Shown: one piece after another, positions 9,153 to 15,393 of the stretch
How the letters are laid out: each line of letters starts with the position of its first letter
Position numbering within the stretch: the stretch's first letter is position 1
NCBI GenBank assembly: GCA_944390805.1
Contig: CALXQW010000020.1
Coordinates: forward strand, 1-61,883
Origin: an uncultured Opitutales bacterium
GTDB lineage: Bacteria > Verrucomicrobiota > Verrucomicrobiia > Opitutales > Intestinicryptomonadaceae
Direction: 5' to 3'
DNA length: 61,883 bases
The notes under the pieces: generated by a model
Told to the model about the DNA's origin: nothing
Databases searched by the model: none
What the model saw: the letters and a program-made list of their open reading frames with translations, nothing else
Position numbers and translations under genes: made by a program

Positions 9153-9983
9153 ATGAGTGAAGGAGCGAAATTATTTTTCGGAGTCTATTTCCAGATTCTG
9201 ATAGTGCTATTTGCCTTTGTTGTTGTTAGCTTGTTTAATTCATTTGTTTTGTTTGAAAAGCCCTCTCCGCAAGTCAAAGACCCCGTAGAAATATGGAGTA
9301 ATGTTAAAAAATATGTTAAGGATGTTTTTCTTAAGGAACCTCAAATTGCGAGTGAATTACTTGCTTTGTCTGAGAAGGAAGCTGAAGAATATATAAATTA
9401 TGTATATAAAGAATTTTCCAAACACCCTGCATTTCAAGTTATTATTGAACTTGAAAGAAAAGCGTATTGCTTAACTCCATTTGCGCATGGTGTGGTTGGT
9501 AAAATTCCCGCAAAAACGCGGACTTTGGAAAGCCTGGAGACTGAAATACTTTGGAAAGATATTAAGGCCGGAAAAGTTGAATTTGACGGCCTTGAAACTT
9601 CTCAGCGCGAAGCTATAATTAGAATTGCAGATGCCGAGAGTAAATCTCCAGATAATACGCCTTTGTATATTTTTTATTGTTTTTTATATTTTTTTACAAA
9701 TTGGGCAATCTTGCTTACTTTAAAAAATAAAAATTTTGGCAAAGAAAGAATCTATCTAAGCGAAAACAAGTTCTTTCGTCGGCTTGGCGTTTTTCTATGT
9801 TGTATTTTATTCTTTCAATTTATAATTTTTATAAGTTTTGTTGAAACGATGTTCAATCTTTTTTTGGGAATTTCGTTAAGTGATTTGATTGGTGCAATTA
9901 TAATTACAATAATTATATTGTCACTCATTTATGTAGGTTATGACGATTTAATAAGTAAATTGAAATGGCGAAAAAAAAGATAG
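9153..9983 (+). CDS. AT-rich membrane protein, 276 aa, possible lysogenic-conversion gene
   Basis: No family recognised. There is one membrane helix at about residues 8-30, then a charged domain (about 45-160), then two or three helices in the C-terminal third (about 165-270), ending in a Lys/Arg-rich tail. Base composition is clearly more AT-rich than the surrounding phage genes. It stands alone between two operator regions, next to the repressor-like gene. That position is typical of genes expressed from the prophage, such as superinfection-exclusion or host-altering proteins; this role is inference. Confidence 0.65.
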   Translation: MSEGAKLFFGVYFQILIVLFAFVVVSLFNSFVLFEKPSPQVKDPVEIWSNVKKYVKDVFLKEPQIASELLALSEKEAEEYINYVYKEFSKHPAFQVIIELERKAYCLTPFAHGVVGKIPAKTRTLESLETEILWKDIKAGKVEFDGLETSQREAIIRIADAESKSPDNTPLYIFYCFLYFFTNWAILLTLKNKNFGKERIYLSENKFFRRLGVFLCCILFFQFIIFISFVETMFNLFLGISLSDLIGAIIITIIILSLIYVGYDDLISKLKWRKKR

Positions 9984-10163
9984 TGACAAAAACCAGCTAT
10001 CATTTGTTGAAGAAGACGGGGTACTATATCTGCCACTGCCGTGCGTTTTTGAATTATCCAGGACGGAACTTGTGGAATTTTTAGACGCGGGAGCGTCTGT
10101 GCGCTGGCTGAAAAGCGCCGTGCTTGCGCTCTACGACGAGCTTGCGCGCCTGCGCTTGGAATG
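9966..10163 (+). CDS. Small acidic ORF, frame split at an A8 tract
   Basis: From ATG 9966 the literal frame runs 39 codons to a TAG. A second frame gives a far more protein-like product (NQLSFVEEDGVLYLPLPC, then SRTELVEFLDAGASVRWLK) ending at TGA 10163, but has no start codon of its own before the A8 tract at 9971-9978. One extra A would join ATG-GCG-(AAA)3 to this frame, giving a protein of about 66 aa. It overlaps the end of the membrane gene and the end of the convergent repressor-like gene. Either slippage, a sequencing or real indel, or a chance frame. Confidence 0.35.
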
Positions 10164-10634
10164 AACAGCGTATCTCTTGCCCGCCATGGCGCGCATCGCG
10201 GCGGCGTCCGCCTCTATCTGCGCTTTTGCCCTTTCTGATGGGGTAGCCCATTCCGAGAGCTCCAAGAGTTTTGCCAACTGATGCAATGATTCTCTTAAAG
10301 GCTCTTTTCTTGCCATAAAACGGGCAATTATCTCAAGGTCTTTTTCGGTTTGGTCTGGTTGAGTAGAACTCTTTAAGATGGGTTCAATCTCTTTTAGTGA
10401 TGAGCCAACTCTTTCTATTTCGTCTTTTAAATAGGCGAGTAAAAGATTTTGTCCAATGCTTTTATTATGCCAACCTGAGTAGAGTTGTTTCAAGGTGCTT
10501 GTTTCCGGCTTAATGTCGTTTTTTAATGATGTCGGGATAGATGTACCTAAACCGTGAGCTTTCGCCCACGCTGAAGGCGCAATACCTTCCATTTGGCAAG
10601 CTAAAACAAATTCGTCGTATAGTCTCGTTTTCAT
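10131..10634 (-). CDS. Probable phage repressor / XRE-like DNA-binding protein, 167 aa
   Basis: The first 70 residues resemble a Cro/CI-type helix-turn-helix (GIAPSAWAKAHGLGTSIPTS followed by a TLKQLYSGW segment). The rest is helical and may mediate oligomerisation; no LexA-like protease motif is seen. The gene is transcribed away from the rightward early promoter, with a perfect palindrome in between, the usual place of a lysogeny repressor. I infer that it binds that palindrome and the related sites at 9066-9099. The N-terminal similarity is modest. Confidence 0.6.
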   Translation of the reverse strand: MKTRLYDEFVLACQMEGIAPSAWAKAHGLGTSIPTSLKNDIKPETSTLKQLYSGWHNKSIGQNLLLAYLKDEIERVGSSLKEIEPILKSSTQPDQTEKDLEIIARFMARKEPLRESLHQLAKLLELSEWATPSERAKAQIEADAAAMRAMAGKRYAVHSKRRRASSS

Positions 10635-10680
10635 GTTTTTAATTTCAAATCGAAATTTTTTGAAGAAATCAAGTTTATTG

Positions 10681-10720
10681 TTGACATCTTATTTTTTAAA
10701 CGCAAATTTGCGTTCAAAAA
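10681..10720 (+). promoter_or_regulatory. Early rightward promoter with palindromic operator
   Basis: A consensus -35 box TTGACA (10681-10686) is followed, at the -10 distance, by the perfect 16-bp palindrome AACGCAAATTTGCGTT (10699-10714). T5/A5 arms extend the dyad to about 28 bp (10693-10720) with one mismatched pair. Repressor binding here would cover the -10 region. It lies between the divergent repressor-like gene and the first early gene. Confidence 0.6.
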
Positions 10721-10730
10721 CAAGAGTGCG

Positions 10731-10928
10731 ATGAATAATTCTTATTTTAACAAGCCAACCGCAGAAGAAGCAAAAGCAAGAACGTTGCATTTTATTAATA
10801 AATTTGCGCGTGCTGAGAAACGTGATGGAAACAAGGCTGCATACCTCGCTTTAAAAACGATAGCTAAGGTAGTGCAATCAGTGCCTGTTCAAAGTAACGA
10901 TGAAGTAAGAAAAGAAGAGGCCGTCTGA
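10731..10928 (+). CDS. Small phage early protein, 65 aa
   Basis: First gene behind the rightward operator-promoter, 17 bp after the palindrome. Helical and charged; no recognised domain. Position suggests a Cro-like or early regulatory role, but no helix-turn-helix is evident. The ribosome site is weak (AAGAG). Confidence 0.5.
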   Translation: MNNSYFNKPTAEEAKARTLHFINKFARAEKRDGNKAAYLALKTIAKVVQSVPVQSNDEVRKEEAV

Positions 10929-11090
10929 TATGGTAGCGATGTGGGCAAAGGCTGAAAAATGGGGGGCGTCTTTTTTTTGCGCAAAAAAGGGCTTGAGCTT
11001 ATTTCATTTACAAAATCTGCGTGTTTATAAGGCACTTTTAGGCTTTTCAACCGATTTGAGGGGTGAGGGAAACCGGCAAAAAGAACGGGC

Positions 11091-11138
11091 AGGACGCGCG
11101 GAAGATGCAGGACGCGCGGAAGATGCAGGACGCGCGGA
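11091..11138 (+). repeat. Tandem repeat, 18-bp unit, about 2.7 copies
   Basis: The unit AGGACGCGCGGAAGATGC occurs at 11091-11108 and 11109-11126, with a partial third copy from 11127. Shorter related pieces (GCGCGGAGT, GTGCGGAGC) continue to about 11190. Confidence 0.9.
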
Positions 11139-11243
11139 GTGTGGACAGTATCCGGATTGCGCGGAGTATCTATTGCGTGCGGAGCGTGGAGAGTATTTAG
11201 GAGGCGCGAAGTGTGCGCCGCGTGGCGATGGATTCTGGGCGCA

Positions 11244-11440
11244 GTTGTACAGCGCAAACATGGCGTTTTTTGAAGCGAAAAACGGCGGTTTTTTGAGGCA
11301 CTTTAGGATAAAAAGGTGGATAAGATTTTTTAGAAAGCCTTTGTTTATGCGGTTTACAGGCGTTAAATATTTGATTGTACAGCAAAAAGGCACTGTTTTT
11401 TGCGGCGAAAAACCAGCCTCTTTTTTTTGGAGGACAGGTT
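11244..11440 (+). repeat. Pair of diverged direct repeats, about 55 bp each
   Basis: Both copies start TTGTACAGC, followed by an A-rich piece, GGC, a T6 tract plus G, GCGAAAAAC, then a second T-tract and GAGG/GGAGG. Copy one is about 11244-11300, copy two about 11374-11440. They are out of register with respect to the long open frame. Confidence 0.7.
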
Positions 11441-11876
11441 GTGATGCGCGGATAGGCAACGGTTGGCAGGCGGATTTGAGAAATGCCTCGGACGGGCGCC
11501 GGATTGGCTCGGAGGCGCGCGCTGGCTTTTTTTTGCGCCCAAGCCAGGGGGGGGAGGGGGTCGAAAAAATTTGGGCACCCCATTCACTCCACTATGCATT
11601 GCCTCTCGGAAATTTTTTTGCAAAAAGGCGGGGCAAATGCGTTCGGGAAATTGAAATTTTGCCCTACAGGCGCCGTTTTGGATTTTTTGAAGACAGGATA
11701 TGCCCTTTGTATTTTAAAGCCATTGGAAGGCGTTTTGCGCGCCGCTTTTGGGGCTATGGAAATATGTTCAAGTACGATTTTTGCGCAAAAAAATACCCCC
11801 CCCCGATTTTCTCTATAGCCCGCTATGGCAGACTAGCACGCAAACAACAGTTTTTTAACAGGAAGGAATATTCATT

Positions 11877-12116
11877 ATGAAAAGAAAAATTAGAGAGTCA
11901 TCTACTCCACCGGAAATTTGGTGGAGAGCCAGCGATATTGCGCGGTTTTTGAGCGTGGACAGGACCGTGGTGCTAAACTGGATTAAAATTGGCAGATTCA
12001 ACCCAAAAGGGGTTTTTAGGTTCCCCGGCAAGGTGGGAGACGTGCGGATTTCAAATTCAGCCTACGAGCAATTTCTAAGAGACCAATCGGAAGCGTACCA
12101 CCCGCAAGAGGCCTGA
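11877..12116 (+). CDS. Excisionase-family helix-turn-helix protein, 79 aa
   Basis: WWRASDIARFLSVDRTVVLNW followed by a wing-like GRFNPKGVFRFPGKVG and a C-terminal helix matches small winged HTH proteins of the excisionase/MerR-like group. The ribosome site AGGAAGGA is well placed. First of four tightly packed genes leading to the initiator. Likely an early DNA-binding regulator; it lies far from the integrase, so excisionase activity is only one option. Confidence 0.65.
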   Translation: MKRKIRESSTPPEIWWRASDIARFLSVDRTVVLNWIKIGRFNPKGVFRFPGKVGDVRISNSAYEQFLRDQSEAYHPQEA

Positions 12117-12121
12117 GAGAC

Positions 12122-12331
12122 ATGGCCAAATGCCCCCGCGACAACGAAATCAACTGCGCCCTCGAAATCATGGTCATTTTAAGGCGTCCACACGAGAGTT
12201 TTACCCTGGCGCAAATTGCGGACATCACGGGAATGAGCGTTGCAAGAGTGGCGGTCATAGAAAGATGCGCCATCAGAAAAATAAGACGGAAACTCAAACA
12301 AACAGTCATGCAAAGTGAAAAACGTATCTGA
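12122..12331 (+). CDS. Sigma-region-4-like small DNA-binding protein, 69 aa
   Basis: The C-terminal 40 residues, FTLAQIADITGMSVARVAVI followed by ERCAIRKIRRKL, closely follow sigma-70 region 4 (TLEEIGEELGVSRERVRQIE). No region 2 is present, so it is not a full sigma factor. It could act as a transcription co-regulator or simply as an HTH protein. Starts 5 bp after the previous gene and overlaps the next by 17 bp. Confidence 0.65.
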   Translation: MAKCPRDNEINCALEIMVILRRPHESFTLAQIADITGMSVARVAVIERCAIRKIRRKLKQTVMQSEKRI

Positions 12332-12773
12332 AGAATCCATAGCTGCCTGGTCGGGCATAAAGCGCGGAGTGTTCGCAAAATGGCGGAAGAAGAATTTGTC
12401 GAAAAATGCCGACTGGACGCCCGACAAAAAGGGCAGGGTAATCTATACCCAAAGCGCGATAGAAAAGCTCCTGGGCGCGGCAATTCTGCCGAAAGAACTG
12501 GACGCAAATTCGTCTCCCTGGGCCGATGTCATGGGGGATATTGTAGATACCGCCAAAAAAGAAGGCCCCTCGGAAAGGGAGTTTATAGTGTGCAAAGTGC
12601 CAAAAAACCAGCGCATTCTGCTATGCCGGGAGGCGGACGGAAACGGGGCGGCTTTGGTCAGGGTAAAGGACAACGCGCTCTTTACCCCTGGAATGAAGAT
12701 TAAAGCGCGGCAGCTGGGCTCTTCCTTAAACTATTCGGGCAAGATGCCCTGCGCGAGGGGAATTATCAGATGA
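12315..12773 (+). CDS. Phage early protein with N-terminal HTH-like segment, 152 aa
   Basis: Residues 1-50 (VSEESIAAWSGIKRGVFAKW and onward) resemble a HTH that selects a partner sequence; the rest is a mixed beta region without recognised motif. It overlaps the gene before by 17 bp and the initiator after by an ATGA (12770-12773), so translation is probably coupled. Role unknown, likely in early regulation or replication. Confidence 0.55.
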   Translation: MKNVSEESIAAWSGIKRGVFAKWRKKNLSKNADWTPDKKGRVIYTQSAIEKLLGAAILPKELDANSSPWADVMGDIVDTAKKEGPSEREFIVCKVPKNQRILLCREADGNGAALVRVKDNALFTPGMKIKARQLGSSLNYSGKMPCARGIIR

Positions 12774-13879
12774 GCGAGGATAGCAAAGAGCCCTTCATAA
12801 TGCTGCCGAGAAGCTTTTTTTGCTCGGCCAGCTGGACGAAGAGACGCGCATTCTCGGAGGCTGAATGCTTGCTCGACATGGCGAGCATAGCAAGCAGGAC
12901 AAAGCGCACCGTGCTTGTGCGCGGCAAGAAAATAGACCTGGGCGAAAACGAATTTGTGGGGTCGTCGCGGTTTTTGGCGCACCGCTGGAAATGTTCCAAA
13001 CCGACTGTACTGAGACTGTTTTCAATGCTAAAAAAGTTGTCGGCACTACAAATCAGAAGCGTTTTTGGGGAGACTATAATATGGTTTGATTTTGAAAAAT
13101 TCTGCGGACAAAAAAACGCGGATTTCCGTGATACCGGCTTTGATACCGGCTTTGATACCAACCTTGATACCGGCTTTGATACCACTTTTGATGAAACTTC
13201 TGATACCGCTTCTGATACCGGCGCGGAAGATGATAAAAACTTTGCAAACGGCGACAAACAAGGCACTTGCGGGTGCGATGGGCAAAACGGCGCAGGCGCT
13301 CTTGACACCACCTCTGATACCAATCCGCAGATTTTCCATGATACCGCTTCTGATACCAGCCTTGATACCGCTTTTGATACCGCTTCTGTACCTAAAACTA
13401 ATAATTACAACATAGAAGAACTACTAAGAAGAACAACATACTTACCCGCGGAGGAGTCTTTGCTCAGGGTGGTGAGGATTCTCAAGCCGAGAGCGCAGGG
13501 CAAGCGAACTCCAAAAGAGCTGCGCGCCTGGAAAAATTTGAAGCACAAACCGTCGGTGCAGGAAATCAATTTGGTGCGCTGGTTTTACGCCCAGGAGAAG
13601 TCCAAAGACTTTGACGAAACCTGGCGTCGCAAGCGCGATACAGCAACGCTAATCAACAACTGGCAGGATATGGTGGAGATTGCCACTGCATTTTGTGAAA
13701 GGAAAGCAGCTGAAGAACATTCAGGCGCAAAAAAAAACAACCCCCCCGCTTTTGACGAAACCGAAAGGGCGGACGCGGCAAGCGATTTTGTGAGCTTCTC
13801 CCCGCGAGGGGAAAAGACGCAAGGCGTGTTTGGGGACAAGTTCAGGAGAAAGCATTTAACCGAGGCCGACGCCTCATAA
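12770..13879 (+). CDS. Phage replication initiator / replisome organiser with internal iterons, 369 aa
   Basis: Residues about 1-110 look like a winged-helix domain (SSRFLAHRWKCSKPTVLRLF) as in phage initiators of the DnaD/lambda-O sort. Residues about 121-207 are repetitive DT(G/A)(F/S) units that simply translate 12-bp GATACC iterons. The C-terminal part (about 215-310) is helical and basic, a possible helicase-contact domain. The design, an initiator gene carrying its own origin, is the lambda-O model. SSB and primase-helicase follow in the same operon. The family assignment is by architecture and context, as no single strong motif is visible. Confidence 0.65.
   Translation: MSEDSKEPFIMLPRSFFCSASWTKRRAFSEAECLLDMASIASRTKRTVLVRGKKIDLGENEFVGSSRFLAHRWKCSKPTVLRLFSMLKKLSALQIRSVFGETIIWFDFEKFCGQKNADFRDTGFDTGFDTNLDTGFDTTFDETSDTASDTGAEDDKNFANGDKQGTCGCDGQNGAGALDTTSDTNPQIFHDTASDTSLDTAFDTASVPKTNNYNIEELLRRTTYLPAEESLLRVVRILKPRAQGKRTPKELRAWKNLKHKPSVQEINLVRWFYAQEKSKDFDETWRRKRDTATLINNWQDMVEIATAFCERKAAEEHSGAKKNNPPAFDETERADAASDFVSFSPRGEKTQGVFGDKFRRKHLTEADAS
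13130..13393 (+). repeat. 12-bp GATACC iterons, probable phage replication origin
   Basis: GATACC recurs at exact 12-bp spacing: 13130, 13142, 13154, 13166, 13178, a degenerate unit at 13190, 13202 and 13214. A second cluster has a GACACC unit at 13304, then 13316, 13340, 13352, 13364, 13376 and a degenerate unit at 13388. That is twelve exact cores in two clusters. The consensus is GATACCGGCTTT or GATACCGCTTCT. An AT-rich stretch (about 13393-13445) follows, as expected for an unwinding element. Iterons inside an initiator gene next to an AT-rich element are the classic lambda-type origin layout. Confidence 0.65.
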
Positions 13880-13893
13880 CAAAAAGGAAAAAC

Positions 13894-14049
13894 ATGAGCA
13901 AAGAAAAAGAAAACCAGGAAACGAAAGAAACGCCAACCGCGCCTGCGGCAAGCCGCCAGGCCATAGCCAAGGCTGAAAGGAAACCCCAAACGCCAAAGGA
14001 AAGCCCCGAAGCGGAATATGCGCGCAGGGTGCGCGAGGGAAATTACTAA
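13894..14049 (+). CDS. Small Lys/Glu/Pro-rich phage protein, 51 aa
   Basis: ATG 13894 follows AAAGGAA at good spacing and opens 51 codons ending in TAA. The product is highly charged, rich in K, E, P and A, and probably disordered. It sits 14 bp after the initiator gene in the early operon. Function unknown. Confidence 0.5.
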   Translation: MSKEKENQETKETPTAPAASRQAIAKAERKPQTPKESPEAEYARRVREGNY

Positions 14050-14060
14050 CCCCAAGCTCT

Positions 14061-14318
14061 GTGGGCAAAACTATGGCCAAGAAAAAAGCGTTAAATATGC
14101 TCTATCTGCCGAAGTGCTGGAAGTGTGGCGCGGAGATGGAGTTTAAAGACGAGTTCGATTTTGAGAAAAACAAAACGAGCTGGTATGCCAAGTGCACAAA
14201 GTGCGACGTCCAAACCTCAGTGTTTGCGTCCGCCGAAGACGCCGCGCAAAGCGCGCTTGATATAGCCGACTACTACGACCGCATAAGAAACCCGAACAAA
14301 AGGAAAGCGAGGGCATAG
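14061..14318 (+). CDS. Small zinc-ribbon phage protein (Lar-like?)
   Basis: CWKCG and CTKCD form a two-pair CxxC zinc ribbon spaced by about 25 residues, followed by a helix with SAEDAAQSALDIAD. The layout resembles Lar-type restriction-alleviation or generic phage zinc-finger proteins, but the match is not diagnostic. The frame opens at GTG 14061; ATG 14073 (MAKKKAL) is an equally likely start. Early operon gene just before the DUF4406 protein. Confidence 0.55.
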   Translation: MGKTMAKKKALNMLYLPKCWKCGAEMEFKDEFDFEKNKTSWYAKCTKCDVQTSVFASAEDAAQSALDIADYYDRIRNPNKRKARA

Positions 14319-14319
14319 C

Positions 14320-14658
14320 GTGAGAATGTACATTGCAGGCCCCATGACGGGCTACAAGAACTACAACATTGAAAGTTTTAAAAAAGCACAAGGGTTATTG
14401 GAGGGTAGAGGCTACAAAGTTTACAACCCCGCCGATGAAAGCGAAAAAGTGGGATTTCCGATTTTTGGGGAAAAGCTTGAAAAGCTGCTTAAACATGAGC
14501 TGGCGCAACTTTGCACCTGTGACGGCATCTACCTGCTGCACGGCTGGCAGGATTCAGCCGGCGCAAAGAGGGAGCTTCTGCTTGCGCTTTCCTTAGGCCT
14601 CTTTGTGGAGGTCCAGGGCTGGGGAGGAATGTGTACGCACCAAGAAGGGCGGCGTTAA
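14320..14658 (+). CDS. DUF4406 / nucleoside 2-deoxyribosyltransferase-like protein, 112 aa
   Basis: MYIAGPMTGYKNYN at the N-terminus, the middle YKVYNPADE, and LLHGWQDSAGAKRELLLAL are the signatures of DUF4406 proteins, relatives of nucleoside 2-deoxyribosyltransferases. Phage members are thought to act in nucleotide salvage. Starts with GTG at 14320 one base after the previous stop. The C-terminal tail is short and not conserved. Confidence 0.8.
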   Translation: MRMYIAGPMTGYKNYNIESFKKAQGLLEGRGYKVYNPADESEKVGFPIFGEKLEKLLKHELAQLCTCDGIYLLHGWQDSAGAKRELLLALSLGLFVEVQGWGGMCTHQEGRR

Positions 14659-15006
14659 ATGGGAATGCCGTATTACAAGGCCATAGAGCTTGCAAGCTCC
14701 GAGCTCAAGAACTGCTCGAATTGCAGGCACAGGGGCGCGTACGACAACGACATTTCGGATTCCCCGTTCGGCTGCAGCAACCGCGCATTGCGCGAAAGCG
14801 CACGACAAAGAGGAAAGCTACCGGACGACAGCTTCTACCTGCAATACGCTTCTGAGGCGCGACCGGAAAAGCCCTACTGCGTAAAATACAAAAGGGATAT
14901 GGTTGCCCTAAAGCAGGACGCAGTCTGCGAGTGGGCAAGGCTGAGGGAGCTTGAAAAAACCGAAAACTTTAAACGAACAACGACAAACAAAAAAACAAAG
15001 GATTGA
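14659..15006 (+). CDS. Cys-containing hypothetical phage protein, 115 aa
   Basis: No family recognised. It has five or so spaced Cys (NCSNCRH, GCSN, YCVK, VCEW) that could bind zinc, and a basic C-terminus. Starts directly at the stop codon of the DUF4406 gene; the ssb start lies 7 bp beyond its end. Probably an early-operon accessory protein. Confidence 0.55.
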   Translation: MGMPYYKAIELASSELKNCSNCRHRGAYDNDISDSPFGCSNRALRESARQRGKLPDDSFYLQYASEARPEKPYCVKYKRDMVALKQDAVCEWARLRELEKTENFKRTTTNKKTKD

Positions 15007-15013
15007 ACGAATT

Positions 15014-15391
15014 ATGAAACCCGTAATCACCGCCATAGGCAATCTGACCAAGAAGCCCGAGCTGGAATTTACCGAAAAAAACAATACGCCGGTTGTGCGC
15101 TTTACCGTTGCCTGCAACGGATGGAACGACGATGTCACCTTTCTGTGGTGCATAGCCTACGCAAAAAACGCCGAGAATATTTCAAAGTTTTTTGACAAGG
15201 GCTCCGCCATTGCGATTGTCGGCGAGCTTAGCCAGTATACCGACAAAAACAAGCAGTCGCACTCGTACTGCGATGTTCGCAGCTGGGATTTTGTAAACGG
15301 TTCCCCCCGCAGGGAAAATCCGCCGCCGGCAAAGGATTTTAAGGTAAAAGGCAGCGAGGATGGCACGCAGGACAATAAAGACCCGTTTTGA
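15014..15391 (+). CDS. ssb: Single-stranded DNA-binding protein
   Basis: The product from ATG 15014 (MKPVITAIGNLTKKPELEFT) has the OB-fold order of SSB: the first beta strand, VVRFTVACNG, then a Trp-containing core (VTFLWCIAYAKNA), and VGELSQYTDK. It ends in the acidic tip DNKDPF, the tail that SSBs use to recruit partners. About 125 aa, slightly short. The longer frame opening at 14951 overlaps the previous gene and lacks homology, so the later start was chosen. It coats ssDNA for the adjacent primase-helicase. Confidence 0.85.
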   Translation: MKPVITAIGNLTKKPELEFTEKNNTPVVRFTVACNGWNDDVTFLWCIAYAKNAENISKFFDKGSAIAIVGELSQYTDKNKQSHSYCDVRSWDFVNGSPRRENPPPAKDFKVKGSEDGTQDNKDPF

Positions 15392-15393
15392 GT

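Larger units (their letters stand above)
10929..11876 (+). other. Homopolymer- and palindrome-rich stretch, probably non-coding
   Basis: An open frame of 316 codons (10930-11880) spans the stretch, but several frames are open on both strands, the product is Phe/Arg/Gly-rich and resembles nothing I know. A diverged direct repeat falls in different frames in its two copies. T6-T9 tracts followed by G or GCG recur about eight times (10971, 11264, 11290, 11394, 11421, 11527, 11611, 11685). Near each end sits a palindrome: T6-GCGC-A6 (10973-10988) and T5-GCGC-A5 (11778-11791). The first is preceded by G6, the second followed by C9, giving an inverted-repeat pair. A G8-A-G5 run is at about 11549. 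It lies between the first early gene and the HTH genes. Function unknown: structured RNA, DNA-partition or replication element are options. Confidence 0.5.

Noticed and set aside
11091..11138. CRISPR array
   Set aside because: Units are directly adjacent 18-mers with no spacers and no cas genes nearby. The GATACC iterons were excluded for the same reason.
10930..11880. 316-codon frame as a real gene
   Set aside because: Stop/start overlap with the next gene is suggestive, but other frames are also open, the direct repeat is out of frame and the product is unlike any protein I know. Described as probable non-coding instead.
13086..13415. 109-codon frame rich in Ile-Pro-Ala-Leu repeats
   Set aside because: It is the same iteron array read in another frame; no start signal or homology, and the initiator frame is continuous.
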